A stretch of 27,243 bases of DNA from an uncultured Tolumonas sp. (lineage in GTDB: Bacteria; Pseudomonadota; Gammaproteobacteria; Enterobacterales; Aeromonadaceae): contig CAIZDF010000249.1 of the NCBI GenBank assembly GCA_903931645.1, positions 1-27,243 on the forward strand. The letters run 5' to 3'. Numbering within the stretch: position 1 is the stretch's first letter; every line of letters begins with the position of its first letter. The notes under the pieces were generated by a model, which was not told where the DNA came from, did no database searches, and saw only the letters and a program-made list of their open reading frames with translations. Of this stretch, positions 9,864-22,755 are shown one piece after another. Both the position numbers and the translations under genes were made by a program.

Positions 9864-10832
<969 letters not shown>

Positions 10833-10851
10833 CATTTTCTGGTCTGATAAG

Positions 10852-10877
10852 AATGCCGCGGAATGCGGCATTTTTTA
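10852..10877 (+). terminator. Rho-independent terminator of trxB
   Basis: AATGCCGC and GCGGCATT form an 8-bp stem with a 5-base loop, followed by TTTTATT, 20 bases after the trxB stop. Confidence 0.85.
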
Positions 10878-10948
10878 TTGCCGCGAGATCACGCCATGAC
10901 AAAACCGGCCACGCTGGTTATTATCAAATGAACGCATCTTAAAAATGA

Positions 10949-11658
10949 ATGCAGTTAATGACGAGTTATCTGACAGAATTGGACTCCACACTCTATTTTC
11001 CTTCACCGGAAGAAGCATTAGAGGAACCGAATGGGCTGTTAGCCATTGGTGGTGACCTGTCACCCTCCCGATTATTAACGGCTTATTATAACGGCATATT
11101 CCCTTGGTATAACGCATACCAGCCTATTTTGTGGTGGTCGCCTGATCCGCGTGGTGTATTACCCACCATTCAACTCCATATCAGCCGTTCACTCAAAAAA
11201 GCACTGAATAAAACCTCGCTGCGTTTTACCGTAAATCAGGCCTTTATGCAGGTGGTAACAGAATGTGCAGCGCCGCGCCGGTATTCCGAAGACACCTGGA
11301 TCACCAGTGAATTTATGCAGTCGTATGCAATATTGCATGAGATGAAACAGGCGCATTCCATCGAAGTGTGGGATAACGAACAGCTGGTGGGCGGTTTGTA
11401 TGGCATCAGCATTGGTAAACTATTTTGTGGTGAATCGATGTTCCACCACCGGCCCGATGCCTCCAAAATGGCGTTGGTTGCTTTATGCCGTCATCTCGCC
11501 CGCTATGAGGCGCCACTGATCGATTGTCAGATGCAAAATGAATATCTCGCCACCATGGGTGTGCAAGAATGGCCGCGCGCTGATTTTTTACACCAGTTAG
11601 CGCTATTGCGTGAACAATCATTCCCCGATGAATGCTGGCAACCACAGGTAGTAACGTT

Positions 11659-11662
<4 letters not shown>
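10949..11662 (+). CDS. aat: Leucyl/phenylalanyl-tRNA--protein transferase
   Basis: The 237-residue enzyme adds Leu or Phe from aminoacyl-tRNA to the N-terminus of proteins starting with Lys or Arg, making them ClpS-ClpAP substrates. Family blocks are clear: FPSPEEALEEPNGLLAIGGD, NGIFPWYNAYQPILWWSPDPR, TWITSEFMQSY, HSIEVWDNEQLVGGLYG, GKLFCGESMFH and LIDCQMQNEYLATMG. I gave the first ATG (10949); an in-frame ATG three codons later (10958) is equally plausible, as no strong ribosome site precedes either. The stop overlaps the bpt start as ATGA. Confidence 0.95.
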
Positions 11663-12658
<996 letters not shown>

Positions 12659-12670
12659 GATCCAGATAGA

Positions 12671-12705
12671 AAAAAGCCCCAGCATCAATCCGGGGCTTTT
12701 TCTTT
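12671..12705. terminator. Bidirectional terminator between infA and clpA
   Basis: AAAAAGCCCC and GGGGCTTTTT form a 10-bp stem with an 11-base loop, with T-runs on both strands. It ends infA (+) and, from the other side, clpA (-). Confidence 0.9.
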
Positions 12706-12722
12706 TTGGTCTTTACGCACGT

Positions 12723-14999
12723 TTACGGCTGCAAGACACTCTCTTTGTTCGGTGTAAAATGGAACTTGAGTTTGTCATCCTGCAAGTCGACTTTCACTAC
12801 ACCGCCTGCAACTAACTCGCCGAACAGCAGTTCGTTGGCCAGCGGTTTCTTCATTTGCTCCTGGATCACGCGTCCCATTGGACGAGCGCCCATCGCTTTG
12901 TCGTAACCTTTTTCTGCCAGCCAGTTGCGAGCAGCGGAGGTCACTTCCAGCGATACGCCTTTGACATCCAGTTGCGCCTGCAACTCAACGATAAACTTAT
13001 CAACAACCTGGTGGATCACATCCATATCCAAGTGGTTAAACCAGATCACGTTATCTAAGCGATTACGGAACTCTGGTGAGAAGGTTCGATTAATTTCCGA
13101 CATCGCATCATGGGTATGATCCTGATTTTGGAAACCAATCGATTTACGCTGAGTTTCCTGAACCCCACAATTGGTGGTCATTACCAGCACCACGTTACGG
13201 AAATCCGCCTTACGGCCGTTGTTATCCGTCAGCGTGCCGTTATCCATGACCTGCAACAGCAGATTAAAGACATCCGGATGTGCCTTCTCAATTTCATCCA
13301 GCAACACCACACAATGTGGCTGTTTGATAACCGCATCGGTCAACAAACCACCCTGCTCATAACCGACATATCCTGGTGGTGCGCCGATCAGACGGGATAC
13401 GGTATGGCGCTCCATATATTCCGACATATCAAAGCGCAGCAGTTCAATACCTAACGCTTTGGCCAATTGCAGGGTGACTTCGGTTTTACCCACCCCGGTT
13501 GGGCCGGCAAACAGGAACGAACCGACCGGACGACGTTCGTTACCCAAGCCAGAACGACTCAGGCGAATGGCATCGGTCAACACTTCAATGGCTTTATCCT
13601 GCCCGAATACCACCATCTTCAGGTTGCGTTCCAGATTGCGTAAGGTATCGCGATCACTCGAAGATACTGATTTTTCCGGAATGCGGGCGATCTTAGCCAC
13701 AATCGCTTCGATATCCGGCACATTGATCACTTTCTTACGTTTGCTTGGTGGCAACAAGCGTTGGCTGGCACCGACCTCGTCAATCACATCAATGGCTTTA
13801 TCCGGCAGATGACGATCATTGATATATTTCGCTGCCAATTCGGCCGCGGCACGCAGTGCTTTATTGGTATAACGCACATGGTGATGCTCTTCATAGCGCG
13901 GTTTTAAACCCATCAGGATCTTGGTGGTATCATCGATGGATGGTTCCACCACGTCAATTTTCTGGAAACGACGTGCCAGTGCATGATCTTTTTCAAAGAC
14001 CTGCGAATATTCCTGATAAGTGGTGGACCCCATGCAACGCAGCTGACCAGAAGAGAGGATCGGTTTGATCAGATTCGCAGCATCTAATTGCCCGCCTGAC
14101 GCAGCCCCCGCCCCGATGATGGTGTGGATCTCATCGATAAACAGGATCGCGCCTTTTTCACGTTCTAATTGCTTGAGCACAGCTTTAAAGCGTTTTTCAA
14201 AATCACCACGATATTTAGTACCCGCCAGTAACGAGCCCATATCCAGTGAATACACGGTGTTATCCGCAATCACTTCCGGTACATCGCCATGCACAATGCG
14301 GTAGGCTAAGCCTTCTGCAATCGCAGTTTTACCTACCCCGGCTTCGCCAACTAACAATGGATTATTTTTACGACGACGACACAAAATCTGGATGGCACGA
14401 TTGACTTCTGCATCACGACCAATCAACGGATCAATGTTGCCTTCCACCACTTTCAAATTCAGATTCGTAACAAAATTTTCAATTTGATTGGCAGCAGCTT
14501 CTTCGCTCATGCCTTCGCTGTCACCGGCATTATGCCCAGACTGGCCATCATCCTGTTGTGGCACATCTTTACGCACCCCGTGCGAAATATAGTTCACCAC
14601 ATCTAAACGGTTGATATCGGCTTTTTTCAGGAAATAAACGGCTTGTGATTCCTGTTCACTGAAAATAGCGACCAGTACGTTGGCACCAAACACTTCGTTG
14701 TGGCCAGATGATTGCACATGAAATACCGCACGTTGCAAAACACGTTGGAAACCGAGGGTTGGCTGTGTATCCCGCTCTGCCTCTTCCAAAGGTATCAGCG
14801 GTGTGGTCTGCTCCAGAAAAACGGTTAATTCTCTGCGCAGTTGATCAACTTCAGCACCACATGCCAGTAGTGCATCCCGGGCGGAATGGTTATCGATTAA
14901 TGCCAGCAATAAATGTTCGACCGTCATAAATTCATGACGCGCTTCTCTTGCCGACTTGAATGCCTGGTTTATCGATTTTTCCAGTTCTTTGTTTAGCAT
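12723..14999 (-). CDS. clpA: ATP-dependent Clp protease ATP-binding subunit ClpA
   Basis: The 758-residue Hsp100 unfoldase forms a hexamer that feeds proteins into ClpP. The N-domain (MLNKELEKSINQAFKSARE, about 1-140) binds ClpS. The first AAA+ ring has GEAGVGKT near residue 214 and FIDEIHTIIGAGAASGG; the second has GPTGVGKT near 495 and LLDEIEKAHPDVFNLLLQ. The C-terminal region contains the IGF-type ClpP-contact loop (KSIGFQNQ). I chose the ATG at 14999, preceded by GGGAGG and matching E. coli ClpA in start and length; an in-frame codon six residues upstream is less likely. It lies 53 bases downstream of clpS. Confidence 0.97.
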   Translation of the reverse strand: MLNKELEKSINQAFKSAREARHEFMTVEHLLLALIDNHSARDALLACGAEVDQLRRELTVFLEQTTPLIPLEEAERDTQPTLGFQRVLQRAVFHVQSSGHNEVFGANVLVAIFSEQESQAVYFLKKADINRLDVVNYISHGVRKDVPQQDDGQSGHNAGDSEGMSEEAAANQIENFVTNLNLKVVEGNIDPLIGRDAEVNRAIQILCRRRKNNPLLVGEAGVGKTAIAEGLAYRIVHGDVPEVIADNTVYSLDMGSLLAGTKYRGDFEKRFKAVLKQLEREKGAILFIDEIHTIIGAGAASGGQLDAANLIKPILSSGQLRCMGSTTYQEYSQVFEKDHALARRFQKIDVVEPSIDDTTKILMGLKPRYEEHHHVRYTNKALRAAAELAAKYINDRHLPDKAIDVIDEVGASQRLLPPSKRKKVINVPDIEAIVAKIARIPEKSVSSSDRDTLRNLERNLKMVVFGQDKAIEVLTDAIRLSRSGLGNERRPVGSFLFAGPTGVGKTEVTLQLAKALGIELLRFDMSEYMERHTVSRLIGAPPGYVGYEQGGLLTDAVIKQPHCVVLLDEIEKAHPDVFNLLLQVMDNGTLTDNNGRKADFRNVVLVMTTNCGVQETQRKSIGFQNQDHTHDAMSEINRTFSPEFRNRLDNVIWFNHLDMDVIHQVVDKFIVELQAQLDVKGVSLEVTSAARNWLAEKGYDKAMGARPMGRVIQEQMKKPLANELLFGELVAGGVVKVDLQDDKLKFHFTPNKESVLQP

Positions 15000-15052
15000 G
15001 GGCACCTCCCAAACCAACTGACGACAACGCTATGCAAGGTACCTGCTGATCT

Positions 15053-15367
15053 TCAGGCTTGTTCCATAATACACAGCAACGGATGTTCATGCTTACGAGC
15101 GTAACGGTTCACTTGATCAACTTTTGTTTCTGCTATATCTGCAGTATAGACGCCACAAATTCCTTTGCCGTCATAGTGCACAGCCAGCATGACCTGCGTC
15201 GCCTTTTCCATATCCATATGGAAAAAACGCTGTAAAACTTCCACCACAAAATCCATTGGGGTGTAGTCATCATTCATCAACACCACTTTATACATGGCGG
15301 GTGGCTGGATTTTAGTTTTGCTCTCATCCACCGTTTCGGGTATAGGTGAGACACGCGTTTTGCTCAT
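15053..15367 (-). CDS. clpS: ClpS adaptor of the ClpAP protease
   Basis: The 104-residue adaptor binds N-degron residues (Leu, Phe, Tyr, Trp) and delivers the protein to the ClpA N-domain. A flexible N-tail (1-24) is followed by the folded core with [22 protein letters not shown], which holds the Asn-Asp-Asp and Met of the amino-terminus pocket. [21 protein letters not shown] and a C-terminal helix follow. Length matches E. coli ClpS (106). It is the first gene of clpS-clpA and divergent from cspD, as in E. coli. Confidence 0.97.
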   Translation of the reverse strand: MSKTRVSPIPETVDESKTKIQPPAMYKVVLMNDDYTPMDFVVEVLQRFFHMDMEKATQVMLAVHYDGKGICGVYTADIAETKVDQVNRYARKHEHPLLCIMEQA

Positions 15368-15457
15368 TTCCGACTACCTTTTTCTTTCATTACTACCGAG
15401 ATAAGAATAGTTGTCAATATACTATTTGAATTAGATCTTGCTTTAGATATCTGCTAC

Positions 15458-15485
15458 TTGACTCATTAGCTTTTTACAATAGATT
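15458..15485 (+). promoter_or_regulatory. Candidate sigma-70 promoter of cspD
   Basis: TTGACT (15458-15463) and TAGATT (15480-15485) are 16 bases apart, ~97 bases before the cspD start. The match is 5/6 and 4/6, so this is a candidate only. The 214-bp region also has to hold the clpS promoter. Confidence 0.35.
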
Positions 15486-15581
15486 GGTGAATTGGTGACC
15501 AGCTGAACAGAATATTTCACTGTCAGCAGTGTGATCATCTAACGGCGTTTAAGGTAATTTCATCTCTGAGGACGTAGATGT

Positions 15582-15800
15582 ATGGCTACTGGAACCGTAA
15601 AGTGGTTTAACAATGCGAAAGGTTTTGGCTTCATCTGCCCGGATGAGGGCGGTGATGATATTTTTGCTCATTATTCCACTATCGACATGAATGGGTACAA
15701 AACGCTGAAAGCGGGACAGCCTGTTGAGTTTGAAGTACAAGCAGGACCTAAAGGTTCACATGCTACCAGCATTGTGCCTAATTCATCCCAGGAATCATAA
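15582..15800 (+). CDS. cspD: Cold-shock-domain protein CspD
   Basis: The 72-residue single cold-shock domain binds single-stranded DNA/RNA. KWFNNAKGFGFI holds RNP1 (about 8-18) and DIFAHYSTI holds RNP2. The ALKAGQ-like LKAGQPVEFEV and GPKGSHATSIV segments follow. The Asp/Glu-rich CPDEGGDD turn and the position divergent from clpS identify it as CspD, which in E. coli is a dimeric replication inhibitor made in stationary phase, rather than a cold-inducible CspA. GAGGA lies before the ATG. It ends at a strong terminator. Confidence 0.94.
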   Translation: MATGTVKWFNNAKGFGFICPDEGGDDIFAHYSTIDMNGYKTLKAGQPVEFEVQAGPKGSHATSIVPNSSQES

Positions 15801-15830
15801 TTAGAAAGCCGGGATGTACGCGCTAAATAG

Positions 15831-15865
15831 AGAAGCGGGAACCAAGTTCCCGCTTCTGTTTTTTA
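15831..15865 (+). terminator. Rho-independent terminator of cspD
   Basis: AGAAGCGGGAA and TTCCCGCTTCT form a perfect 11-bp stem around CCAAG, followed by G and six T. Confidence 0.92.
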
Positions 15866-15871
15866 CTGTTT

Positions 15872-15899
15872 AAAAATCACGACTCACGTCATGATTTTT
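15872..15899 (-). terminator. Terminator of icd
   Basis: On the minus strand AAAAATCATGAC and GTCGTGATTTTT form a 12-bp stem (one U:G pair) around a 4-base loop, ending in T-rich sequence just after the icd stop. On the plus strand the same position is a C:A mismatch, so the structure favours the icd direction. Confidence 0.7.
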
Positions 15900-15906
15900 A
15901 ACTCAA

Positions 15907-17160
15907 TTACATCTGGCTGATCATGTCATCAGCAAATTCAGAGCATTTACGCAGCGTTGCACCGTCCATCAGACGTTCGAAGTCGTAAGTCACGGTCTTG
16001 TTACGGATCGCACCTTCCATCCCTTTCACAATCAGATCAGCGGCTTCAAACCAGCCCAGATGACGCAGCATCATTTCAGCAGACAGGATCAGTGAACCTG
16101 GGTTAACTTTGTCCTGACCTGCATATTTTGGCGCAGTGCCGTGGGTTGCTTCAAACAGTGCCACAGTGTCACCGATGTTGGCGCCTGGCGCGATACCGAT
16201 ACCACCCACCTGTGCAGCCAGTGCATCAGAGATGTAGTCACCGTTCAGATTCATGGTGGCGATAACATCATATTCTGCTGGGCGCAGCAGGATCTGTTGC
16301 AGGAACGCATCAGCAATCACATCTTTAACGATGATGTTTTTGCCAGTGTTTGGATTTTTGAACTGGCACCATGGGCCGCCATCAATCAACTCAGCACCGA
16401 ACTCTTCACGCGCTAACTGGTAACCCCAGTCTTTGAATGCGCCTTCGGTGAATTTCATGATGTTGCCTTTGTGTACCAAAGTCAGTGAGTCACGGTCATT
16501 GTCGATAACATACTGCAGCGCAGCACGTACCAGACGCTGTGTACCTTCAGCAGACATTGGTTTAACACCGATACCGCAGTTGTCTGGGAAACGGATCTTG
16601 GTAACGCCCATTTCAGTGCGCAGGAACTCGATCACTTTTTTCGCTTCGGCAGAGTCAGCTTTCCACTCGATACCGGCGTAGATGTCTTCAGCGTTTTCAC
16701 GGAAGATCACCATGTCAGTCAGTTCTGGCTGTTTAACCGGGCTTGGTGTGCCTTCGTAATAACGAACTGGACGCAGACAAACGTACAGATCCAATTCCTG
16801 ACGCAGTGCTACGTTCAGAGAACGGATACCACCGCCAACTGGCGTAGTCAGTGGGCCTTTGATACCCACGTGGTATTCCCGCATGGCATCTAACGTTTCT
16901 GCTGGCAACCAAACATCATCACCGTAAACTTTGGTTGATTTCTCACCAGTGTAGATTTCCATCCAGGAGATTTTCTTTTCGCCTTTGTAGGCTTTCTCAA
17001 CAGCGGCATCCACTACTTTCAGCATGGCCGGAGTCACATCAACACCGATACCATCACCCTCGATAAAAGGGATGATTGGATTGTTCGGTACAACCAGCTT
17101 GCCCGTGGCGTCTAAAGAAATTTTTTCGCCTGTAGCGGGTACAACGATTTTACTTTCCAT
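15907..17160 (-). CDS. icd: NADP-dependent isocitrate dehydrogenase
   Basis: The 417-residue TCA-cycle enzyme oxidises isocitrate to 2-oxoglutarate with NADP. The substrate-site segment [27 protein letters not shown] includes Ser114, equivalent to E. coli Ser113, the residue phosphorylated by AceK. The metal/substrate region [27 protein letters not shown] and the cofactor segment [14 protein letters not shown] are intact. Length matches E. coli (416). AGGAG lies 7 bases before the ATG. It converges on cspD and is divergent from nudJ over 267 bp, in which I see no certain regulatory site. Confidence 0.97.
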   Translation of the reverse strand: MESKIVVPATGEKISLDATGKLVVPNNPIIPFIEGDGIGVDVTPAMLKVVDAAVEKAYKGEKKISWMEIYTGEKSTKVYGDDVWLPAETLDAMREYHVGIKGPLTTPVGGGIRSLNVALRQELDLYVCLRPVRYYEGTPSPVKQPELTDMVIFRENAEDIYAGIEWKADSAEAKKVIEFLRTEMGVTKIRFPDNCGIGVKPMSAEGTQRLVRAALQYVIDNDRDSLTLVHKGNIMKFTEGAFKDWGYQLAREEFGAELIDGGPWCQFKNPNTGKNIIVKDVIADAFLQQILLRPAEYDVIATMNLNGDYISDALAAQVGGIGIAPGANIGDTVALFEATHGTAPKYAGQDKVNPGSLILSAEMMLRHLGWFEAADLIVKGMEGAIRNKTVTYDFERLMDGATLRKCSEFADDMISQM

Positions 17161-17427
17161 CTGTGTCTCCTGACTTCCGGTTTATTGTCTCGCCTGAACT
17201 AACCTGCACCAGCGGCAAGGTACGTCGTTGGTTAGTCATGCACACTTTTCAAATTATTTTTGTGACCGTCATCTTAGCCCATCGCTGCATTTCTGCAAAC
17301 GGCGTCGGGACGCCAGAACGCTGATTTCATGAAAACAAAATACATTTAATCAGTTTGTTGGGCACAGTGAAGGATGACGGCACAACAGCAAATCAGGTAA
17401 TCTATAGCTGTTTTCTGAGGAGTTCGC

Positions 17428-17883
17428 ATGACTTTTCGTCCCAATGTAACGGTTGCTGCCGTTATTCGCTTTGAAGATCGCTTCTTGTTGGTTGAGGAGA
17501 TGGATCGTCGTCGACATGTTTTTAATCAGCCTGCCGGTCATCTGGAATTCGGTGAATCCATTTATCAGGCGGCTTGCCGCGAAATTAAAGAAGAGACCGG
17601 ATTAACCTTAGCGCCGGATGGCTGGTTGGGTACTTATATGTATTCCAGCCCCTATCGTAAGCTGACTTATCTGCGTTTTTGTTTTTATTGCGAATTAACC
17701 GAAGCGCCGGGTGAACATTATCCGCAAGATCCGGATAACGATATTCTGGCTTGTCACTGGAAAACCATCGACGAGATCCGTGCATTAGGACACCGATTAC
17801 GCAGCCCGCTGGTCATGGAATGTTTTAATGATTATCTGGCTGGCGTGCGATTACCGCTTTCAGCACTGAAAGATCGCCGCTGA
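17428..17883 (+). CDS. nudJ: Nudix phosphohydrolase NudJ
   Basis: The 151-residue Nudix hydrolase has a complete box at residues 37-59: G-HLEFG-E-SIYQAAC-REIKEETG-L (GX5EX7REUXEEXGU). NudJ of E. coli removes phosphate from nucleoside di- and triphosphates and from hydroxymethylpyrimidine diphosphate. The neighbouring mnmA-hflD-purB order is the one in which nudJ (ymfB) is found. GAGGAG lies 8 bases before the ATG. The assignment among Nudix enzymes rests on gene order and overall resemblance. Confidence 0.9.
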   Translation: MTFRPNVTVAAVIRFEDRFLLVEEMDRRRHVFNQPAGHLEFGESIYQAACREIKEETGLTLAPDGWLGTYMYSSPYRKLTYLRFCFYCELTEAPGEHYPQDPDNDILACHWKTIDEIRALGHRLRSPLVMECFNDYLAGVRLPLSALKDRR

Positions 17884-17950
17884 GGTTGTAGGCTTAGTGT
17901 TGCTTTTTTGCTAAAATAAGCGCCGATTTTCCATCTTTACTGATATCCCG

Positions 17951-19060
17951 ATGACAAACAACAGCCAAATCAAAGTCATCGTCGGCATGTCCGGCGGTGT
18001 AGACTCTTCCGTTTCAGCGTATTTGCTCCAGCAACAAGGCTATCAAGTCGAAGGCCTGTTCATGAAAAACTGGGAAGAGGACGATTCAGACGAGTATTGC
18101 TCTGCCGCCACCGATCTGGCCGATGCCCAGGCTGTTTGTGACAAACTCGGGATCAAACTGCATACCGTGAATTTTGCTGCCGAATATTGGGATAACGTAT
18201 TTGAGCTGTTCTTAGCCGAATACAAAGCGGGCCGCACGCCAAACCCGGATATTCTGTGCAATAAAGAGATCAAATTTAAGGCGTTTCTGGAATTTGCAGC
18301 CGAAGACTTAGGTGCTGATTATATTGCTACCGGCCATTATGTGCGCCGTGATGACAGCACGGGTCAAGCCCGTTTGTTGCGTGGTTTGGATAACAACAAA
18401 GACCAGAGTTATTTCCTCTATACCTTGAGTTCAAAACAGATCGCGCAAAGCCTGTTCCCGGTTGGGGATTTAGAAAAACCACAGGTTCGTGCCATTGCGG
18501 AACAGTTAGGTTTAGCCACCGCGAAGAAAAAAGACAGTACCGGTATCTGTTTTATCGGTGAGCGGAAATTTACAGAATTCTTAGGCCGTTATTTGCCAGC
18601 ACAACCCGGCGTTATCGAAACAGTTGATGGCAAAGTGATTGGTGAACATCAGGGCTTGATGTATCACACTTTAGGCCAGCGCAAAGGCTTGGGTATCGGT
18701 GGTTTAAAAGACGGCGATGAAAACCCATGGTATGTGGTGGACAAAGACGTTGCCCGTAACGTATTGATTGTTGCGCAGGGTCATGATCACCCTCGCCTGT
18801 TCTCTGACGGCCTGATCGCCAAACAATTGGATTGGGTTGATCGTCAGGTGCGTCGTGAGCCGTTTGACTGCGTGGTAAAAACTCGCTATCGCCAACAAGA
18901 TATTCCTTGTCATGTTGAGCCGTTAGATGACGAAACGATTAAAGTGACATTTGCATCGCCACAAGCTGCTGTTACCCCAGGCCAGTCTGCTGTGTTTTAT
19001 CTGGGCGAAGAGTGTTTGGGTGGCGGTATCATTGAACAACGATTTTCCGGGAGTGTGTAG
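17951..19060 (+). CDS. mnmA: tRNA-specific 2-thiouridylase MnmA
   Basis: The 369-residue enzyme thiolates U34 of tRNA-Gln, -Glu and -Lys, using ATP and sulfur relayed by the TusE partner. The PP-loop SGGVDSS is at 14-20. The catalytic cysteines are Cys103 ([12 protein letters not shown]) and Cys200 ([12 protein letters not shown]), both present. The tRNA-recognition region [17 protein letters not shown] and the C-terminal beta barrel follow. The start matches E. coli MnmA in length; no strong ribosome site is seen before it. It is 67 bases after nudJ and 2 bases before hflD. The two tRNA-Gln genes at 871-1042 include one potential substrate (UUG). Confidence 0.96.
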   Translation: MTNNSQIKVIVGMSGGVDSSVSAYLLQQQGYQVEGLFMKNWEEDDSDEYCSAATDLADAQAVCDKLGIKLHTVNFAAEYWDNVFELFLAEYKAGRTPNPDILCNKEIKFKAFLEFAAEDLGADYIATGHYVRRDDSTGQARLLRGLDNNKDQSYFLYTLSSKQIAQSLFPVGDLEKPQVRAIAEQLGLATAKKKDSTGICFIGERKFTEFLGRYLPAQPGVIETVDGKVIGEHQGLMYHTLGQRKGLGIGGLKDGDENPWYVVDKDVARNVLIVAQGHDHPRLFSDGLIAKQLDWVDRQVRREPFDCVVKTRYRQQDIPCHVEPLDDETIKVTFASPQAAVTPGQSAVFYLGEECLGGGIIEQRFSGSV

Positions 19061-19062
19061 CC

Positions 19063-19686
19063 ATGCGTAATAAGCAGGCAGTACAAACCATGGCACTGGC
19101 TGCTGTCTGCCAGGCCGCTTGGTTAGTACAACAAGTCGCACGACATGGCAGTTGCGATGAAGAGTCAATGCGCTGCCTGTTGCAGGGGATCTTAATTACT
19201 GATCCTGATAAAGCGGAGTCTGTTTATCCGAATCATGCACTATTGCGTAATGGTTATTCCACATTAGTGGAGCAACTGGGCAATAACCGTAACCCGAAAA
19301 ATGTGGAATTGACCCGCTATGTCATCGGCATGGTCGCGCTGGAACGCAAATTAAGTGGTAAGCGCCGCGTATTATCCGTACTCGGTGAGCGTGTAGGCCA
19401 GATCAAGCGTCAGGCTCTGCATTTTGATCTGATGGCTGATACCGTATTAGGTAATCTGGCCGGAATTTACAGTGACGTGATCAGTAATCTGGGCCCCCGT
19501 ATCCAGGTTTCCGGTGCGCCGCTTTATTTACAGCAACCGCAGGTGCAGCACAAGATCCGCGCGTTGTTGCTTGCCGGGATCAGAGCCTGTGTGCTCTGGC
19601 GACAGCTGGGAGGCCGTCGTCGTCATATCCTGTTTTTCCGTAAAAAAGTCATTGCCGCTGCCGAAGCTGCTTTGCGCCAACTTTAA
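19063..19686 (+). CDS. hflD: High-frequency lysogenisation protein HflD homologue
   Basis: The 207-residue, mostly helical protein is of the HflD (YcfC) family, a peripheral membrane protein that in E. coli affects lambda lysogeny by binding CII; its cellular role is not established. Recognisable parts are MALAAVCQAAWLVQQVA near the start, the VELTRYVIGMVALERKL segment, and the C-terminal KIRALLLAGIRACVLWRQLGG with a basic RRRHILFFRKK tail. The start lies two bases after the mnmA stop, so translation is probably coupled. It is 36 bases before purB, in the conserved mnmA-hflD-purB order. Confidence 0.94.
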   Translation: MRNKQAVQTMALAAVCQAAWLVQQVARHGSCDEESMRCLLQGILITDPDKAESVYPNHALLRNGYSTLVEQLGNNRNPKNVELTRYVIGMVALERKLSGKRRVLSVLGERVGQIKRQALHFDLMADTVLGNLAGIYSDVISNLGPRIQVSGAPLYLQQPQVQHKIRALLLAGIRACVLWRQLGGRRRHILFFRKKVIAAAEAALRQL

Positions 19687-19698
19687 TCTTATCAGTGA

Positions 19699-21093
<1,395 letters not shown>

Positions 21094-21116
21094 GCATCAT
21101 CAATTCGATGAGATAT

Positions 21117-21145
21117 AAAAAAGGCATGCGCGAGCATGCCTTTTT
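21117..21145. terminator. Bidirectional terminator between purB and nifA
   Basis: GGCATGC and GCATGCC form a 7-bp stem around GCGA, flanked by six A and five T. It ends purB (+) and the leftward nifLA unit (-), and marks the border between housekeeping genes and the nif/rnf locus. Confidence 0.9.
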
Positions 21146-21162
21146 CATTCCTGCCGAAAAAC

Positions 21163-22755
21163 TTACATCCGCCGCATATTGATATTCATGATCTGAATGC
21201 GATAGGCAATCTGGCGTGGTGTCATGCCCAGCAAACGCGCAGCTTTTGCCTGCACCCAGCCACATCGCTCTCACGCAGCAATCAGGCGCTGACGTTCATC
21301 CAATTGCGGATCAGTGAAATCAACATCGGTTGCAATGGCCGGCTTGCTGACTGCCACGGGTGCACTGAAACCGGTTTGCGGGCGCTCGTTGGCATGGAAC
21401 AACACCACATCACGGTCGATGAGACCCGTTTCCGACATGATGGTGGCGCGCTCCAGACAGTTTTCCAGTTCGCGTACGTTACCCGGCCAGTCATGGCCTA
21501 ACAGCATGCGGATCGCACCATCGCTGATTTTAATTTCCCGCCCCTGCTTTTCTGACAGTTTTTGCACTAAGAATTTAGCCAGCTCCGGAATGTCTTCCAG
21601 ACGCTCGCGCAATGGCGGCAGCTGGATCGGCATAACGTTCAGACGATACTACAGATCTTCACGGAAATTGCCTTTACGCACTTCATCTTCCAGATTGCGG
21701 TTGGTCGCGGTGACAATGCGTACATCGACCTTCAGCGTATCGGTACCACCGACGCGCTCCATTTCCCCTTCCTGCAAGATACGCAGTAATTTGGCTTGGA
21801 ATGAGGCACTGATTTCGCCGATTTCATCCAGAAACAGGGTGCCACCATCAGCCATTTCAAAACGGCCTTTCCGCTGTTTCACCGCACCGGTAAAAGCCCC
21901 TTTTTCATGCCCAAACAGCTCACTTTCCAACAGCGTATCCGGCAGCGCCGCACAGTTCAGTTTGACAAACGGCCCGTTCACCCGTGGTGAGTTGTAATGG
22001 ATCGCAGTGGCAATCAGCTCTTTACCGGTACCACTTTCACCTCGCACCAGCACAGTGGTATCCCATTTCGCTACCTGACGGATGGAATCAAAGATCTGCC
22101 GCATCGCCTGTGTCTGGCCGACCATATTATCGAAACCATATTGGCTGCGAACTTTACGGCGCAGACTGTCACGCTCCGTTTTTATCGCTTCATGTTCGGT
22201 GTGCACCTTACCAATCAGCCGTACAGTCTGCCCGATGAGGTTCGCCACCATTTCCATAAAGCGGGTGCGAGCTGGTAGCTCGGTTTCATCCAATGACTGC
22301 GGTTGTGCAGCTAACACCCCGATCGGCTGGCTGTCAGCACCGGGGATCGGCACACAAATAAATGGCAGCGCATAATCATACAAATTCAAGCGATCAAGAA
22401 AGCGGGGATCATCGGCTACCCGCGGGATCACCAGCGCATGGCCCTGATGCATCACGGTACCCATGATGCCCTCACCCATGCGATAGCGAACACCTTTAAC
22501 ATCTTTCACGACTTCCGCATCAATGCCGTGTACAGCCTGGATAAACAAGGCGCTCCGGTTGTGATCAAACAGAGAAACCAGACCATACTGCATGTGTGCG
22601 ATGTCGCTCAGCGTTTGCAAAGTACTGCGTAGCGTTTCTTCCAGATCGAGTGAGCGGCTAAGCACAATACTGATCTGGTGTAACGCATTCAGCTGCTGCT
22701 GCATGCTGAGGCTTTTATTTCCATTGGTGGAAAACAGGCTAGCGTGCGTGTTCAT
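21163..22755 (-). pseudogene. nifA: nifA, nif-specific sigma-54 activator, interrupted by in-frame TAG and TGA
   Basis: NifA binds TGT-N10-ACA sites and uses ATP to open sigma-54 promoters of nitrogen-fixation genes. Reading one frame from the ATG at 22755 (ATGA overlap with nifL) to the TAA at 21163 gives 530 codons, the usual NifA length. The order is: GAF domain (about 24-170), AAA+ domain with Walker A GESGTGKE (239-246), GAFTGA (286-291) that contacts sigma-54, Walker B FLDEIGE (308-314), and a C-terminal Fis-like helix-turn-helix (AKAARLLGMTPRQIAYRI). Two stops interrupt it. TAG at 21651-21649 (codon 369) stands where FREDL-Y-YRLNV is expected, between Arg365 and Arg371, the arginine-finger positions. 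TGA at 21273-21271 (codon 495) stands for the residue before ERCGWVQAKAARLL. The frame does not shift anywhere and nothing else is missing. As read, the main product is 368 residues without DNA-binding domain; a sequencing error cannot be excluded. Confidence 0.93.

Noticed and set aside
21271..21651. The two nifA stops as recoded pyrrolysine (UAG) or selenocysteine (UGA)
   Set aside because: The expected residues are Tyr and Leu, not catalytic Cys or Pyl sites. I see no selenocysteine insertion hairpin, and two different recodings in one regulator are very unlikely.
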